From contig NZ_SSHJ01000021.1 of NCBI RefSeq assembly GCF_005925345.1, forward strand, positions 1-64,000: a DNA stretch of 64,000 nucleotides. The letters are read 5' to 3'. Positions 34,495 to 42,531 of the stretch are shown piece by piece (position 1 is the stretch's first letter; every line of letters starts with the position of its first letter). This DNA is from Pedobacter ureilyticus (GTDB taxonomy: Bacteria; Bacteroidota; Bacteroidia; Sphingobacteriales; Sphingobacteriaceae). The notes beneath the pieces were generated by a model. It made no database searches, was not told the origin of the DNA, and saw only the letters and a list, made by a program, of their open reading frames with translations. The translations under genes were made by a program, and so were the position numbers.

Positions 34495-36915
34495 ATGAAA
34501 GCTGAAAATCCAATATATATTCCTTTAGAAAATGTAGATAGCGAACATTGTGCGCTGATTGTTGATAAAGGTTTGGCAGAAATCAAAGAGATCAATTCCC
34601 ACAGCGTGGAACTGAATAACCATAGAGCCGTTGTTACTGCAAAGAAGTATCCTGAAGAAGCAGTACAAGCGGCGGTGAAACAGATTAGAGATTTAGGTTA
34701 TGAAGTTACTACCATAAAACAAACATTTTCAGTAACCAATATGTCTTGTGCTTCTTGTGCGGCAAACACAGAAGCTACATTGAATAATCAGGTTGGTGTA
34801 GTAAAAGCTGAAGTAAATTACGCCAATACTTCAGCGAAAGTAGAATACATTCCGAGTTTGGTTACGGCACAGCAGTTGAAAGAAGCGGTTCAGGCGGCTG
34901 GTTATGATCTGTTGATTAATGACAGTAACGAAGCCAAAGAATCATTGGCTAATATTAAAGCCAATCAATATCAAGCATTACGAAAAAAAGTGATTGGAGC
35001 TTTAATTCTAGCGGTTCCACTCTTCGTAATCGGAATGTTTTTCATGGATATGCCTTACGCAGATTACATCATGTGGCTTTTATCTACCCCTATGGTTTTT
35101 ATTTACGGCAAGCAGTTTTTTATCGGTGCTTGGAAACAGGCCAAACATCGTTCTGCTAATATGGATACCTTAGTTGCCATCAGTACCGGAACAGCCTATA
35201 TCTACAGCGTATTCATTACACTCTTTCCAGAATTTATGCATCGAATGGGCATCCATTCTCATGTTTATTTTGAGGCCGCTGGGATAGTGATTGCCTTTAT
35301 CCTTTTGGGTAAACTTCTTGAAGAAAAAGCAAAAGGAAATACCTCTTCGGCAATTAAAAAACTGATTGGTTTACAGCCAAAACACGTTACTATAGTTCAT
35401 AATAACGGGCATCAAATGCAGATTTCGATAAGTGCAGTAAAAGCAGGCGACATCCTTTTAGTGAAGCCGGGAGAGGGTATTGCTGTTGACGGCTCTGTAG
35501 TTAGTGGTAGTTCATACGTTGATGAAAGCATGATTAGCGGAGAACCTATTCCCGTTTCTAAAACTGAAGGATCTGAAGTATTTGCAGGTACTATTAACCA
35601 AAAAGGAAGCTTCCAATTTAAGGCCGAAAAAGTAGGCAGTGACACCATACTGGCCCACATTATTAAAATGGTAGAAGATGCACAGGGCAGTAAAGCGCCC
35701 GTGCAGAAATTGGTAGATAAAATTGCTGCTGTTTTTGTTCCTGTGGTAATGGGTATTGCGATTTTAAGTTTACTTCTTTGGGGTATTTTAGGAGGAGAAA
35801 ATGGTTTAAGCCAAGGCATTGTCGCTTTTGTAACGGTTTTGGTCATCGCCTGTCCGTGCGCTTTAGGTTTGGCAACGCCCACTGCCATTATGGTGGGCGT
35901 GGGCAAAGGAGCAGAAAAAGGTATTTTAATTAAGGATGCCGAAAGTTTAGAGCTGGCCAAAAAAGTAAATGCGATTATCTTAGATAAAACGGGAACCATT
36001 ACCGAAGGCAAGCCAAGGGTAACGGCCATTAAATGGTTCGAGGAGTTTAGCGAAAAACACCAGCAAATTCTTTACAGCATTGAGAAATCATCAGAACATC
36101 CTTTGGCAGATGCAATTACAGAACACTTAAAAGATAGCTCGCATTTTTTAAAAGACATTGCCATAGAAAATATTAGCGGGCAAGGCATTGAAGGAAAATA
36201 CGATCAACACACTTATATTATAGGAAATGAACTTTTAGCTGCAGAAAGAAATATTGAAATATCTGCAGCAGCTAAAAACTGGATTGACCAACAATTGAAT
36301 AGCGCACAAACGGTAGCTCTTTTCTGTGATAACAAAAAAATATTAGCAGCTATTGCGATTGCCGATCAAATTAAAGCTACCTCTCAACAAGCGGTGCAGC
36401 AATTACAAAAAGATGGCATTACGGTTTATATGCTAACTGGAGATAACCAACAGACAGCCAAAGCTGTTGCCGATAAGCTTAGTATTGATGAATATAGGGC
36501 GAACGTATTACCAGCAGACAAAGCAGCTTTTGTAAAAACATTACAGCAAAAAGGCAAAGTGGTAGCTATGGTTGGCGACGGCATTAACGACAGCACTGCA
36601 CTTGCGCAAGCAGATGTAAGCATTGCGATGGGCAAAGGAAGTGACATAGCCATGGACGTAGCTAAGATGACCATTATTTCTTCTGACTTGACTAAAATTC
36701 CTGAGGCGATACAGCTATCAAAAAATACGGTGCAGGCTATCAAACAAAACTTATTTTGGGCGTTTATTTACAATGTTGTCGGCATACCTATTGCAGCTGG
36801 CATATTGTTTCCGATCAATGGATTTTTATTAGACCCCATGTGGGCCGGAGCAGCGATGGCGTTAAGCTCGGTAAGCGTGGTAAGCAATAGCTTGAGATTG
36901 AAATGGAAGAAATAA
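34495..36915 (+). CDS. copA: Copper-translocating P-type ATPase (CopA type)
   Basis: An 806-residue P1B-1 ATPase exporting Cu(I). Two N-terminal HMA domains: the first (about 1-75) lacks the usual CxxC (SEHC, only C19 remains), while the second has MSCASC (83-88). Eight hydrophobic segments follow, with the transmembrane CPC motif in IACPCALGLATP. Cytoplasmic motifs are DKTGT (phosphorylation), SEHPLA (HP), TGDN and GDGIND. The ATG at 34495 is preferred because the -7 box runs into an upstream TTG. A small HMA protein gene follows 81 bp later. Confidence 0.95.
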   Translation: MKAENPIYIPLENVDSEHCALIVDKGLAEIKEINSHSVELNNHRAVVTAKKYPEEAVQAAVKQIRDLGYEVTTIKQTFSVTNMSCASCAANTEATLNNQVGVVKAEVNYANTSAKVEYIPSLVTAQQLKEAVQAAGYDLLINDSNEAKESLANIKANQYQALRKKVIGALILAVPLFVIGMFFMDMPYADYIMWLLSTPMVFIYGKQFFIGAWKQAKHRSANMDTLVAISTGTAYIYSVFITLFPEFMHRMGIHSHVYFEAAGIVIAFILLGKLLEEKAKGNTSSAIKKLIGLQPKHVTIVHNNGHQMQISISAVKAGDILLVKPGEGIAVDGSVVSGSSYVDESMISGEPIPVSKTEGSEVFAGTINQKGSFQFKAEKVGSDTILAHIIKMVEDAQGSKAPVQKLVDKIAAVFVPVVMGIAILSLLLWGILGGENGLSQGIVAFVTVLVIACPCALGLATPTAIMVGVGKGAEKGILIKDAESLELAKKVNAIILDKTGTITEGKPRVTAIKWFEEFSEKHQQILYSIEKSSEHPLADAITEHLKDSSHFLKDIAIENISGQGIEGKYDQHTYIIGNELLAAERNIEISAAAKNWIDQQLNSAQTVALFCDNKKILAAIAIADQIKATSQQAVQQLQKDGITVYMLTGDNQQTAKAVADKLSIDEYRANVLPADKAAFVKTLQQKGKVVAMVGDGINDSTALAQADVSIAMGKGSDIAMDVAKMTIISSDLTKIPEAIQLSKNTVQAIKQNLFWAFIYNVVGIPIAAGILFPINGFLLDPMWAGAAMALSSVSVVSNSLRLKWKK

Positions 36916-36996
36916 CAATTACTTGATTGTTGTATTGCCGAATTGCTAGAAAATTATTTAATCATTTACTTATTCAAAATTCAATTATTATAAAAC

Positions 36997-37206
36997 ATGG
37001 AAACTTTAAAATTTAAAACAACCATAAACTGTGGTGCATGTGTGGCTAAAGTTACACCGGTACTCAACGAACAAGAAAACGTCAACAACTGGTCGGTAGA
37101 TACAGAAAACCCCAACAAGATTTTAACTGTTGAAGGCGAAAATATAGACGAAACTGATTTGGTAAAATCTTTATCTAAAATTGGGTATAAGGCTGAAAAA
37201 ATTTAG
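36997..37206 (+). CDS. Heavy-metal-associated domain protein (CopZ-like)
   Basis: A 69-residue single HMA domain with the metal-binding motif NCGACVAKV (cysteines at about residues 12 and 15). It has the usual beta-alpha-beta-beta-alpha-beta order and ends with IGYKAEKI. Proteins like this carry Cu(I) in the cytosol to the P-type ATPase, and its position directly after copA supports that job. The metal could instead be another soft cation. Not secreted. Confidence 0.9.
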   Translation: METLKFKTTINCGACVAKVTPVLNEQENVNNWSVDTENPNKILTVEGENIDETDLVKSLSKIGYKAEKI

Positions 37207-37210
37207 ACTT

Positions 37211-37326
37211 TTCGTCATTTCGAACGAAGAATGAGGAGAATTCTAGCATAATGTAGTTTTAAGTCGTTAGATTTTACTTCGTAGAACTTCGGTTCTCCTC
37301 TTGAAAAACTCGTTTGAAATGACGAA
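37211..37326. repeat. REP/MITE-like element with inverted ends (CGTCATTTCGAACG family)
   Basis: The imperfect terminal inverted arms 37211-37240 and 37293-37326 share TTCGTCATTT and AGGAGAA blocks. The core matches the smaller element at 12222-12298. The 116-bp unit fills the spacer between two convergent genes and could also terminate them. Confidence 0.65.
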
Positions 37327-37342
37327 CTATTTAAAGTTTGTG

Positions 37343-38239
37343 CTATTTTATCTCCACCATTAAATTAGGATAATCGGTTACAATCCCATCTACGCCTAAG
37401 TTTTTAAGGTAGACGATATCTTTAACCGTATTAACCGTCCACGGAATAATTTTAATGCCCGCAGCGTGGCACTTATCTACCAAGCTTTTACCTACCAAAG
37501 GCATGTATGGGCTGTAAATTGTTGGGTTAAAACCTAAAGCTTTAATGTTATTTTCGAAATCCTCTTTTTCATCAATTCCTAGAGATGTTGCAATTTCGGG
37601 ATATTTTTCGTGTAGATATTGTAGGCTCCGGATATCGAACGAGTGAATGGTTACCCGTTTTTCTAATTTCTTGGCTTTTACAATTGCCATAATTAGCTCA
37701 ACATACTCTTCTGGACTAGGCTGAAATTCTCCATCGCCCTTGCGGATCAACTTCGTTTCAATATTATAATGCGGTTTTGCCATTTTCTTTCGCTTTGCGG
37801 CAAAAAATTCCACTTTATCAATTAAATCAGTAAGCAATGGTTTTTCTACCCGAAACTTCTCTTGGTACGGAAAACGAGGATTAGGTTTAGAACCTACATC
37901 AAACTGTTTAATTTCCTCGTAGTTCATTTGGTAGATATTAAAAGACTTTTGGTTTTTAAGTGTGATTTCTTTACCATTCGGTGCCGTGCTAATGGCGTAA
38001 TTAAAATAGGGCTCTTGCGATACCACTACCTGCTTGTCTTTCGAAATTACCACCTCCATCTTCAGTGTAGTCGCTCCATTTTCCAAAGCTTTGATCATAC
38101 CTGGAATGGTGTTTTCGGGCATCAAACCTCGTGCTCCACGATTGCCTTGCACTTCGAAAGCCGTAGGAACTTTTTTCTGGGCAAATGTTGTAGTAATGGC
38201 AACGGCTAACAACAAAAATGGAAAGATGATCTTATTCAT
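37343..38239 (-). CDS. GDPD-family protein, likely catalytically inactive
   Basis: A 298-residue exported protein (signal peptide 1-20 ending in TFAQ) with the glycerophosphodiester phosphodiesterase fold: QGNRGARGLMPENTIPG, then SKDKQVVVSQEPYF, IETKL and a C-terminal GIVTDYP. The expected catalytic histidines are replaced: N33 where HRG is usual and Q75 where SHEP is usual. The metal ligands of the ExD pair are K60 and E62 instead of Glu and Asp. It probably binds rather than hydrolyses its ligand, unless other residues substitute. It looks intact, with no frameshift. Confidence 0.85.
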   Translation of the reverse strand: MNKIIFPFLLLAVAITTTFAQKKVPTAFEVQGNRGARGLMPENTIPGMIKALENGATTLKMEVVISKDKQVVVSQEPYFNYAISTAPNGKEITLKNQKSFNIYQMNYEEIKQFDVGSKPNPRFPYQEKFRVEKPLLTDLIDKVEFFAAKRKKMAKPHYNIETKLIRKGDGEFQPSPEEYVELIMAIVKAKKLEKRVTIHSFDIRSLQYLHEKYPEIATSLGIDEKEDFENNIKALGFNPTIYSPYMPLVGKSLVDKCHAAGIKIIPWTVNTVKDIVYLKNLGVDGIVTDYPNLMVEIK

Positions 38240-38421
38240 ATATGTTTAATCTTGTTTTCAGTTATCATACGAAATAGCCAGATTATATTCATTTGCATTG
38301 GTGTTTCGGCAATCATGGCTATTTCATCATATCTAATTTACGGAAGCTTGAACAATTAAGGGCTGTTACAAGTATAATAGTTTTACTCAAAAATTAAGAA
38401 ACATTAGGGTTCTTAAAAGCT

Positions 38422-38451
38422 AAAAAAGGATTTCAACTGATGTCGAAATCC
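38422..38451 (-). terminator. Terminator of the SnoaL-like gene
   Basis: A 7-bp stem, GGATTTC (38428-38434) with GAAATCC (38445-38451), with a T-run on the minus strand (38422-38427), 48 bp after the leftward gene. Confidence 0.75.
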
Positions 38452-38498
38452 CTTAATTTATATTTGATATTTGGTTTCAGAGAAACTTGCTTTGTTTC

Positions 38499-39353
38499 CT
38501 ATCTTTCTGCAACAGTAAATATCTGCGCTATGATGTTCCAGGTTGCGTTAGCCTGGCGTTCCCATATAAAAACATAGTTGAAACTTTCGCGTAAATCTGC
38601 CTTGTAATCAATAGTTGCTATACCATAAGTGTAGGCAAAATCGCCACCTAAAGCTTTATCTGCTTGCGTAGTTTTTAGGTTAATTTTATCTATCACACGG
38701 TTATTGAATGCCAAAATCCCATCTTTACCAATAATAGCTTCTGTGCCAGGGAAGAGTAAACGAGCATCTGGATTAATAAAACCGGAGAAAGCCTGAACGC
38801 CATGAGTTTTAAGCATGGTATTTAAAGTTTTTTCGGTACTGTAAATGATATCAGTTGCTACTTTTAGGTCTTTTGCAGAAGCAAATTTAGGACTATAAGT
38901 ACCTGTAGGTTCTACAAACGTATTTTTAGGCTCTTTACCTTTGAGTGGCTTAATTGCATCCGTACCCAAATCAATTACCAATTGCCACTCGCCATCTTTA
39001 CCTCTCCATATTGATAGATAATGGCCATAAGTTTTGCCACCTGCTACATAACTACCAGAGGTAAAGCCCCAATCTCTGCTTTTAGATAAGCGGGCATAAT
39101 TAGGCTCCCAAGTTAAATCTTTGGTATCTGGCGCTGTTGCAAAAAACTTCTTGGCATTAACAGGATTTGGACGAAATACGATACCATCTGGGGCTGAAAA
39201 ATTGATAAATGCGGCATTTTGACCATCTTTTGCTACTTTTTGTGCAAAAGCTTTTTCGGTGCTAACTAGAGATTTTACAGTACCGTCTGATTTTTGTGCG
39301 TATACGTTTGCGGTTAAAGCCACGGATAGTATGGAAAGATATATTTTATTCAT
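38499..39353 (-). CDS. Secreted DUF4440/SnoaL-like protein (NTF2 fold)
   Basis: A 284-residue exported protein with a signal peptide (1-19, VYAQ). It seems to be two NTF2-like (DUF4440) domains in tandem: one about 30-135 (STEKAFAQKVAKDGQNAAF...GFTSGSYVAGG) and one about 165-284 (STEKTLNTMLKTHGVQAFSGF...NYVFIWERQ). The first has a YGHYLSIWRGKDGEWQLV motif typical of the family. The function is unknown; these domains often bind small hydrophobic molecules. It is probably periplasmic. Confidence 0.82.
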   Translation of the reverse strand: MNKIYLSILSVALTANVYAQKSDGTVKSLVSTEKAFAQKVAKDGQNAAFINFSAPDGIVFRPNPVNAKKFFATAPDTKDLTWEPNYARLSKSRDWGFTSGSYVAGGKTYGHYLSIWRGKDGEWQLVIDLGTDAIKPLKGKEPKNTFVEPTGTYSPKFASAKDLKVATDIIYSTEKTLNTMLKTHGVQAFSGFINPDARLLFPGTEAIIGKDGILAFNNRVIDKINLKTTQADKALGGDFAYTYGIATIDYKADLRESFNYVFIWERQANATWNIIAQIFTVAER

Positions 39354-39487
39354 GTTTATTTTTTGTGCTACGAAATTAAAATTTGAAGTGTTATGATGTG
39401 TAAAAAGTAATTAACAATTGCACATTTGGTTAGTGCTGATAGTGTTATGGCTTAATAGTTAATAGCCGCCAAAGCGAATACCAAAAT

Positions 39488-40489
39488 CTATTTTCCATTA
39501 ACTATTGTCTGATTTTTTTCTCTGTAAATGGTTTCTAATACAGTCTGTCCAACAGCTTTTAAAGTGTTTCTATCTATGTTATTTAAGTTGTCTAGCTGCG
39601 TGTGCCAATTGCTATAAAAACCTGCAGCGTCCGAATAATGAATAATGTCGATTGCTGGAACTCCAGCTTGGTTAATCCAATAATGGTCGTCAATGAGCTG
39701 ACCAGAAGTAACATTGATAAAGTAATTGCCATAACCTATTTCGTTGGCAATACCCCATACCTTGCTTACCACATTTGGAGCATATTGCCTAGACACCGCA
39801 TCTTGGGTAAATTGTGCGTTGGCACCACCAACCATATCTAAATTAATAGCATATAAAGGTTTTCCATCTTGAAATGTTGGGTTTTTTGCCCAATATTGCG
39901 AGCCTAAACACCAAGTCGTTTCGTGAGTAGTTTCATCATTTGCGCTACCATAATCTTCTATATCCCATAAAATGAAATCGATGCCGACCTCTGGCTGTTG
40001 CAGTTGAATTTGACGTGCCATCTCTAAAATTACCGCTACCCCACTAGCACCATCATTAGCGGCATCAAATTGTTTATCTCTCATTCCCATGTTCGGGTCT
40101 TCGTCAGAAAAAGGACGGGCATCCCAATGGGCAGTAATTAAAACACGTTGTTTCTTTTCTGGATAAAAAGCTGCAATGATGTTTTTCAACTGATGTGTTT
40201 TACCGTCGTAAGTTTTTGCTGGCGCTTGCTGAACCGAAACTTCGCCACCAAATGACTTTAACTTTGCTACCAGGTAATCTGCAGTTTTTGCATGTGCTGG
40301 AGTAGATGGAATACGTGGACCAAAATCTACTTGAGCTTTAGTGAAAGCATAAGCGCTATCGGCATTGAAATCTGGAGATTGCAATTTTACTTCGGCGGCA
40401 GTTTCCGTTTCTGCTGGTTTGTTTTGTTGGCAAGATTGGAAGCCTGCCATTGCCAAAAATGATATCGTTAATATGTGGTTTAGTTTCAT
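39488..40489 (-). CDS. M28 family metallopeptidase / glutaminyl cyclase-like lipoprotein
   Basis: A 333-residue lipoprotein (lipobox GFQSC at about residues 16-20). The Zn-binding blocks are ITAHWDARPFSDEDP and AANDGASGVAVILEMARQ (about 118-155), followed by LWDIEDYG, NLDMVGG and DIIHYSD. The fold and residues match Bacteroidota glutaminyl-peptide cyclotransferase-like M28 proteins rather than classical aminopeptidases; which activity it has is not decidable. Anchored in the envelope. Its gene is immediately upstream of, and co-oriented with, a DUF559 cassette. Confidence 0.9.
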   Translation of the reverse strand: MKLNHILTISFLAMAGFQSCQQNKPAETETAAEVKLQSPDFNADSAYAFTKAQVDFGPRIPSTPAHAKTADYLVAKLKSFGGEVSVQQAPAKTYDGKTHQLKNIIAAFYPEKKQRVLITAHWDARPFSDEDPNMGMRDKQFDAANDGASGVAVILEMARQIQLQQPEVGIDFILWDIEDYGSANDETTHETTWCLGSQYWAKNPTFQDGKPLYAINLDMVGGANAQFTQDAVSRQYAPNVVSKVWGIANEIGYGNYFINVTSGQLIDDHYWINQAGVPAIDIIHYSDAAGFYSNWHTQLDNLNNIDRNTLKAVGQTVLETIYREKNQTIVNGK

Positions 40490-40504
40490 TTGCTTTTTTG
40501 AATG

Positions 40505-40906
40505 CTATATGTCCCCCTTCGAAGGGGGTTGGGGGATGAATTTTTCAAAGTCAATTATAAAATTTTCTATTGCTCTTTTAACGTTATTAATATCATTTAT
40601 TACCTCACCATCATTAAACCCCAATGTATGATATCCTAATTCCAAAAGTGTCTTATCTCTCTTTATGTCACTTTCTGCTCGTCCTTCCCAAGAATGAGTA
40701 AGCCCATCTACTTCAATAATTAAGTTTAGTTCTTTGCTAAAGAAATCTGCAATATAGTTCACAATGGCCCTCTGTCTTAAAAAAGGGTATCCCATCATCT
40801 GCTTATTTCTTAAAAGCTCGACCCACAACTTAATTTCAGCTCTTGTACCACCCTTTCTGTTACTCCTAGCAAATTGTTTGAGGTTTTTGTTATAGCTGTT
40901 ATTCAT
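40505..40906 (-). CDS. DUF559 domain protein (Vsr-like endonuclease fold)
   Basis: A 133-residue protein of the DUF559 family, with a PD-(D/E)XK nuclease fold related to very short patch repair enzymes. Visible blocks are AEIKLWVELLR (about 23-33), FLRQRAIVNYIADFF, LIIEVDGLTH (about 62-71, with acidic residues in the expected place) and LGYHTLGFNDGEVI. Its C-terminus IPQPPSKGDI is encoded by a terminal inverted repeat, and the other copy of that repeat lies just upstream of the start. The gene thus forms a self-contained cassette. Real substrate and role unknown. Confidence 0.88.
   Translation of the reverse strand: MNNSYNKNLKQFARSNRKGGTRAEIKLWVELLRNKQMMGYPFLRQRAIVNYIADFFSKELNLIIEVDGLTHSWEGRAESDIKRDKTLLELGYHTLGFNDGEVINDINNVKRAIENFIIDFEKFIPQPPSKGDI
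40511..40540. repeat. Terminal inverted repeat, left copy, of the DUF559 cassette
   Basis: Thirty bp that match the inverse of 40909-40939 with one single-base gap and a few mismatches. It is itself palindromic around CTTCGAAG (CCCCCTTCGAAGGGGG) and encodes the last residues of the DUF559 protein. Confidence 0.85.
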
Positions 40907-40908
40907 TA

Positions 40909-40939
40909 TTCATCCCCCTACCCCCTTCAAAGGGGGAAC
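40909..40939. repeat. Terminal inverted repeat, right copy, of the DUF559 cassette
   Basis: Thirty-one bp matching the inverse of 40511-40540, including the CCCCCT...AGGGGG hairpin. The start codon of the DUF559 gene begins 3 bp inside it. Confidence 0.85.
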
Positions 40940-40967
40940 TAGTTTAGTTCAATAACGACGATGTTTC

Positions 40968-42428
40968 CTACATCTTACTCCAAGTAGTGCCCTCTTTGCT
41001 ATCTTTTAATTGGATGCCAATTTTCTGTAAACCTAGCCGAATGGAATCTGATGTTGCATAATCCTTATTTTCTTTGGCTTCTTTTCGAAGATCGATTACC
41101 ATTTCTAAGATCTCGTTTAACTCCAAGTTCGAACTTTCTTCGTCTTTCAAACCAAAAATTTCGAATACAAAATCGTTGATCAAAGCTTTTAATTTCTCTA
41201 GCTCCTCTATTGTGATTTTAGCCGTACCATCATAAACCGTATTGATAATTCTAGCTGCTTCAAACAATTCGGCAATAGCTACTGGACTGTTGAAATCGTC
41301 GTTCATGGCATTTACGCATTTCTCTCTGATAGGATCTATGTCTATATTTCCATCGGCAGAAGGGATCAGCTTTGGCAATAGTGCAACAGCATTCATTAAT
41401 CTTTTGAAGCCTCTTTCAGAAGCATCTAAGGCATCATTACTAAAATCTAACGTACTGCGGTAATGTGCTTGTAGCATAAAGAACTTTACCGTCATTGGGC
41501 TATAACCTTTGCGCAACAGCGGATGATTGCCAGTAAACAATTCGCCCGGTAAAAACCCATTACCTGCCGATTTAGACATACGTGTACCATTTACCGTTAA
41601 CATATTGGTGTGCATCCAATATTTTGCTGGCTGATGGCTTGAACAAGCTTCAGATTGTGCAATTTCATTGGTGTGGTGCGTTGCCGCTAAGTCCATTCCG
41701 CCACCGTGAATATCGAACTCGCTACCCAAATATTTAGCGCTCATAGCAGAACACTCAATGTGCCAGCCCGGAAAACCCATGCCCCAAGGCGATTGCCATT
41801 GCATCAAAGTCTCGGGCTTTGCTTTAATCCAAAGCGCAAAATCTAAACGCCCTTTTTTATCATCTTGCCCACTTAACTCTCTTGTGTTTTCAAGCAAATC
41901 TTCTAGCTTACGATTGGTTAAAATGGTATAGTTATATGCTTTACTATATTTTTCTACATCGAAATAAATCGTTCCGTCTACCTCATAGCCGTAACCGTTG
42001 GCCATAATCTTCTTCACCATTTCGATCTGCTCAATGATGTGGCCAGTTGCCGTTGGCTCAATACTTGGTGGCAGTGTGTTGAACATCCTTAACACATCGT
42101 GGAAACCCAGTGTATATTTCTGTACAATTTCCATCGGCTCTAATTGCTCTAACTTTGCACGTTTTGCAAATTTATCTTCGCCCTCGTCTCTATCACCTTC
42201 TAAGTGACCGGCATCGGTAATGTTACGCACATAGCGCACCTTGTAACCACTATATTTTAAGTAGCGGAAAATCAAATCGAATGAAATAAAAGTGCGACAG
42301 TTACCCAAATGCACATCGCTGTAAACGGTTGGACCACATACGTACATGCCTACATGCGGTGCGTTTAAGGGTTCAAAAACTTCCTTTTTACGGGTTAATG
42401 TGTTGTATAACTGTAACTCTTGTATCAT
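40968..42428 (-). CDS. cysS: Cysteinyl-tRNA synthetase
   Basis: A 486-residue class I synthetase. The N-terminal catalytic domain has the zinc ligand Cys in YVCGPTVYSDVHLGNCR (HIGH equivalent HLGN), and a second Zn block in FPGWHIECSAM with the HTNEIAQSEA segment. KMSKS is represented by RMSKSAGNG. The DALR-type anticodon domain follows. The length fits bacterial CysRS. It charges tRNA-Cys in the cytosol. It ends about 30 bp from the DUF559 cassette, which has inserted downstream of it. Confidence 0.96.
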   Translation of the reverse strand: MIQELQLYNTLTRKKEVFEPLNAPHVGMYVCGPTVYSDVHLGNCRTFISFDLIFRYLKYSGYKVRYVRNITDAGHLEGDRDEGEDKFAKRAKLEQLEPMEIVQKYTLGFHDVLRMFNTLPPSIEPTATGHIIEQIEMVKKIMANGYGYEVDGTIYFDVEKYSKAYNYTILTNRKLEDLLENTRELSGQDDKKGRLDFALWIKAKPETLMQWQSPWGMGFPGWHIECSAMSAKYLGSEFDIHGGGMDLAATHHTNEIAQSEACSSHQPAKYWMHTNMLTVNGTRMSKSAGNGFLPGELFTGNHPLLRKGYSPMTVKFFMLQAHYRSTLDFSNDALDASERGFKRLMNAVALLPKLIPSADGNIDIDPIREKCVNAMNDDFNSPVAIAELFEAARIINTVYDGTAKITIEELEKLKALINDFVFEIFGLKDEESSNLELNEILEMVIDLRKEAKENKDYATSDSIRLGLQKIGIQLKDSKEGTTWSKM

Positions 42429-42432
42429 TTTG

Positions 42433-42440
42433 CAAATGTA
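42433..42440 (-). promoter_or_regulatory. -7 box for cysS
   Basis: The minus strand reads TACATTTG, matching TAnnTTTG, 4 bp upstream of the cysS ATG. A nearly leaderless transcript is implied. No clear -33 box. Confidence 0.45.
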
Positions 42441-42531
42441 TAGTTTTTAGAGAGTAAAAGATGTTAAGAGAGTGTCTAATTTAACACTAAGAACCACAAA
42501 CCGATTGTGCAGTAGAACTATTAAGCCTAGG

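Noticed and set aside
35412..36029. A 205-codon frame opposite the copper ATPase gene
   Set aside because: Fully antisense to copA, Thr/Pro/Ile-rich as expected from the reverse complement of a membrane protein gene; no family match.
40505..40906. DUF559 gene as a restriction-modification or Vsr repair component
   Set aside because: No methyltransferase or other restriction gene lies nearby; the terminal inverted repeats explain its setting better.
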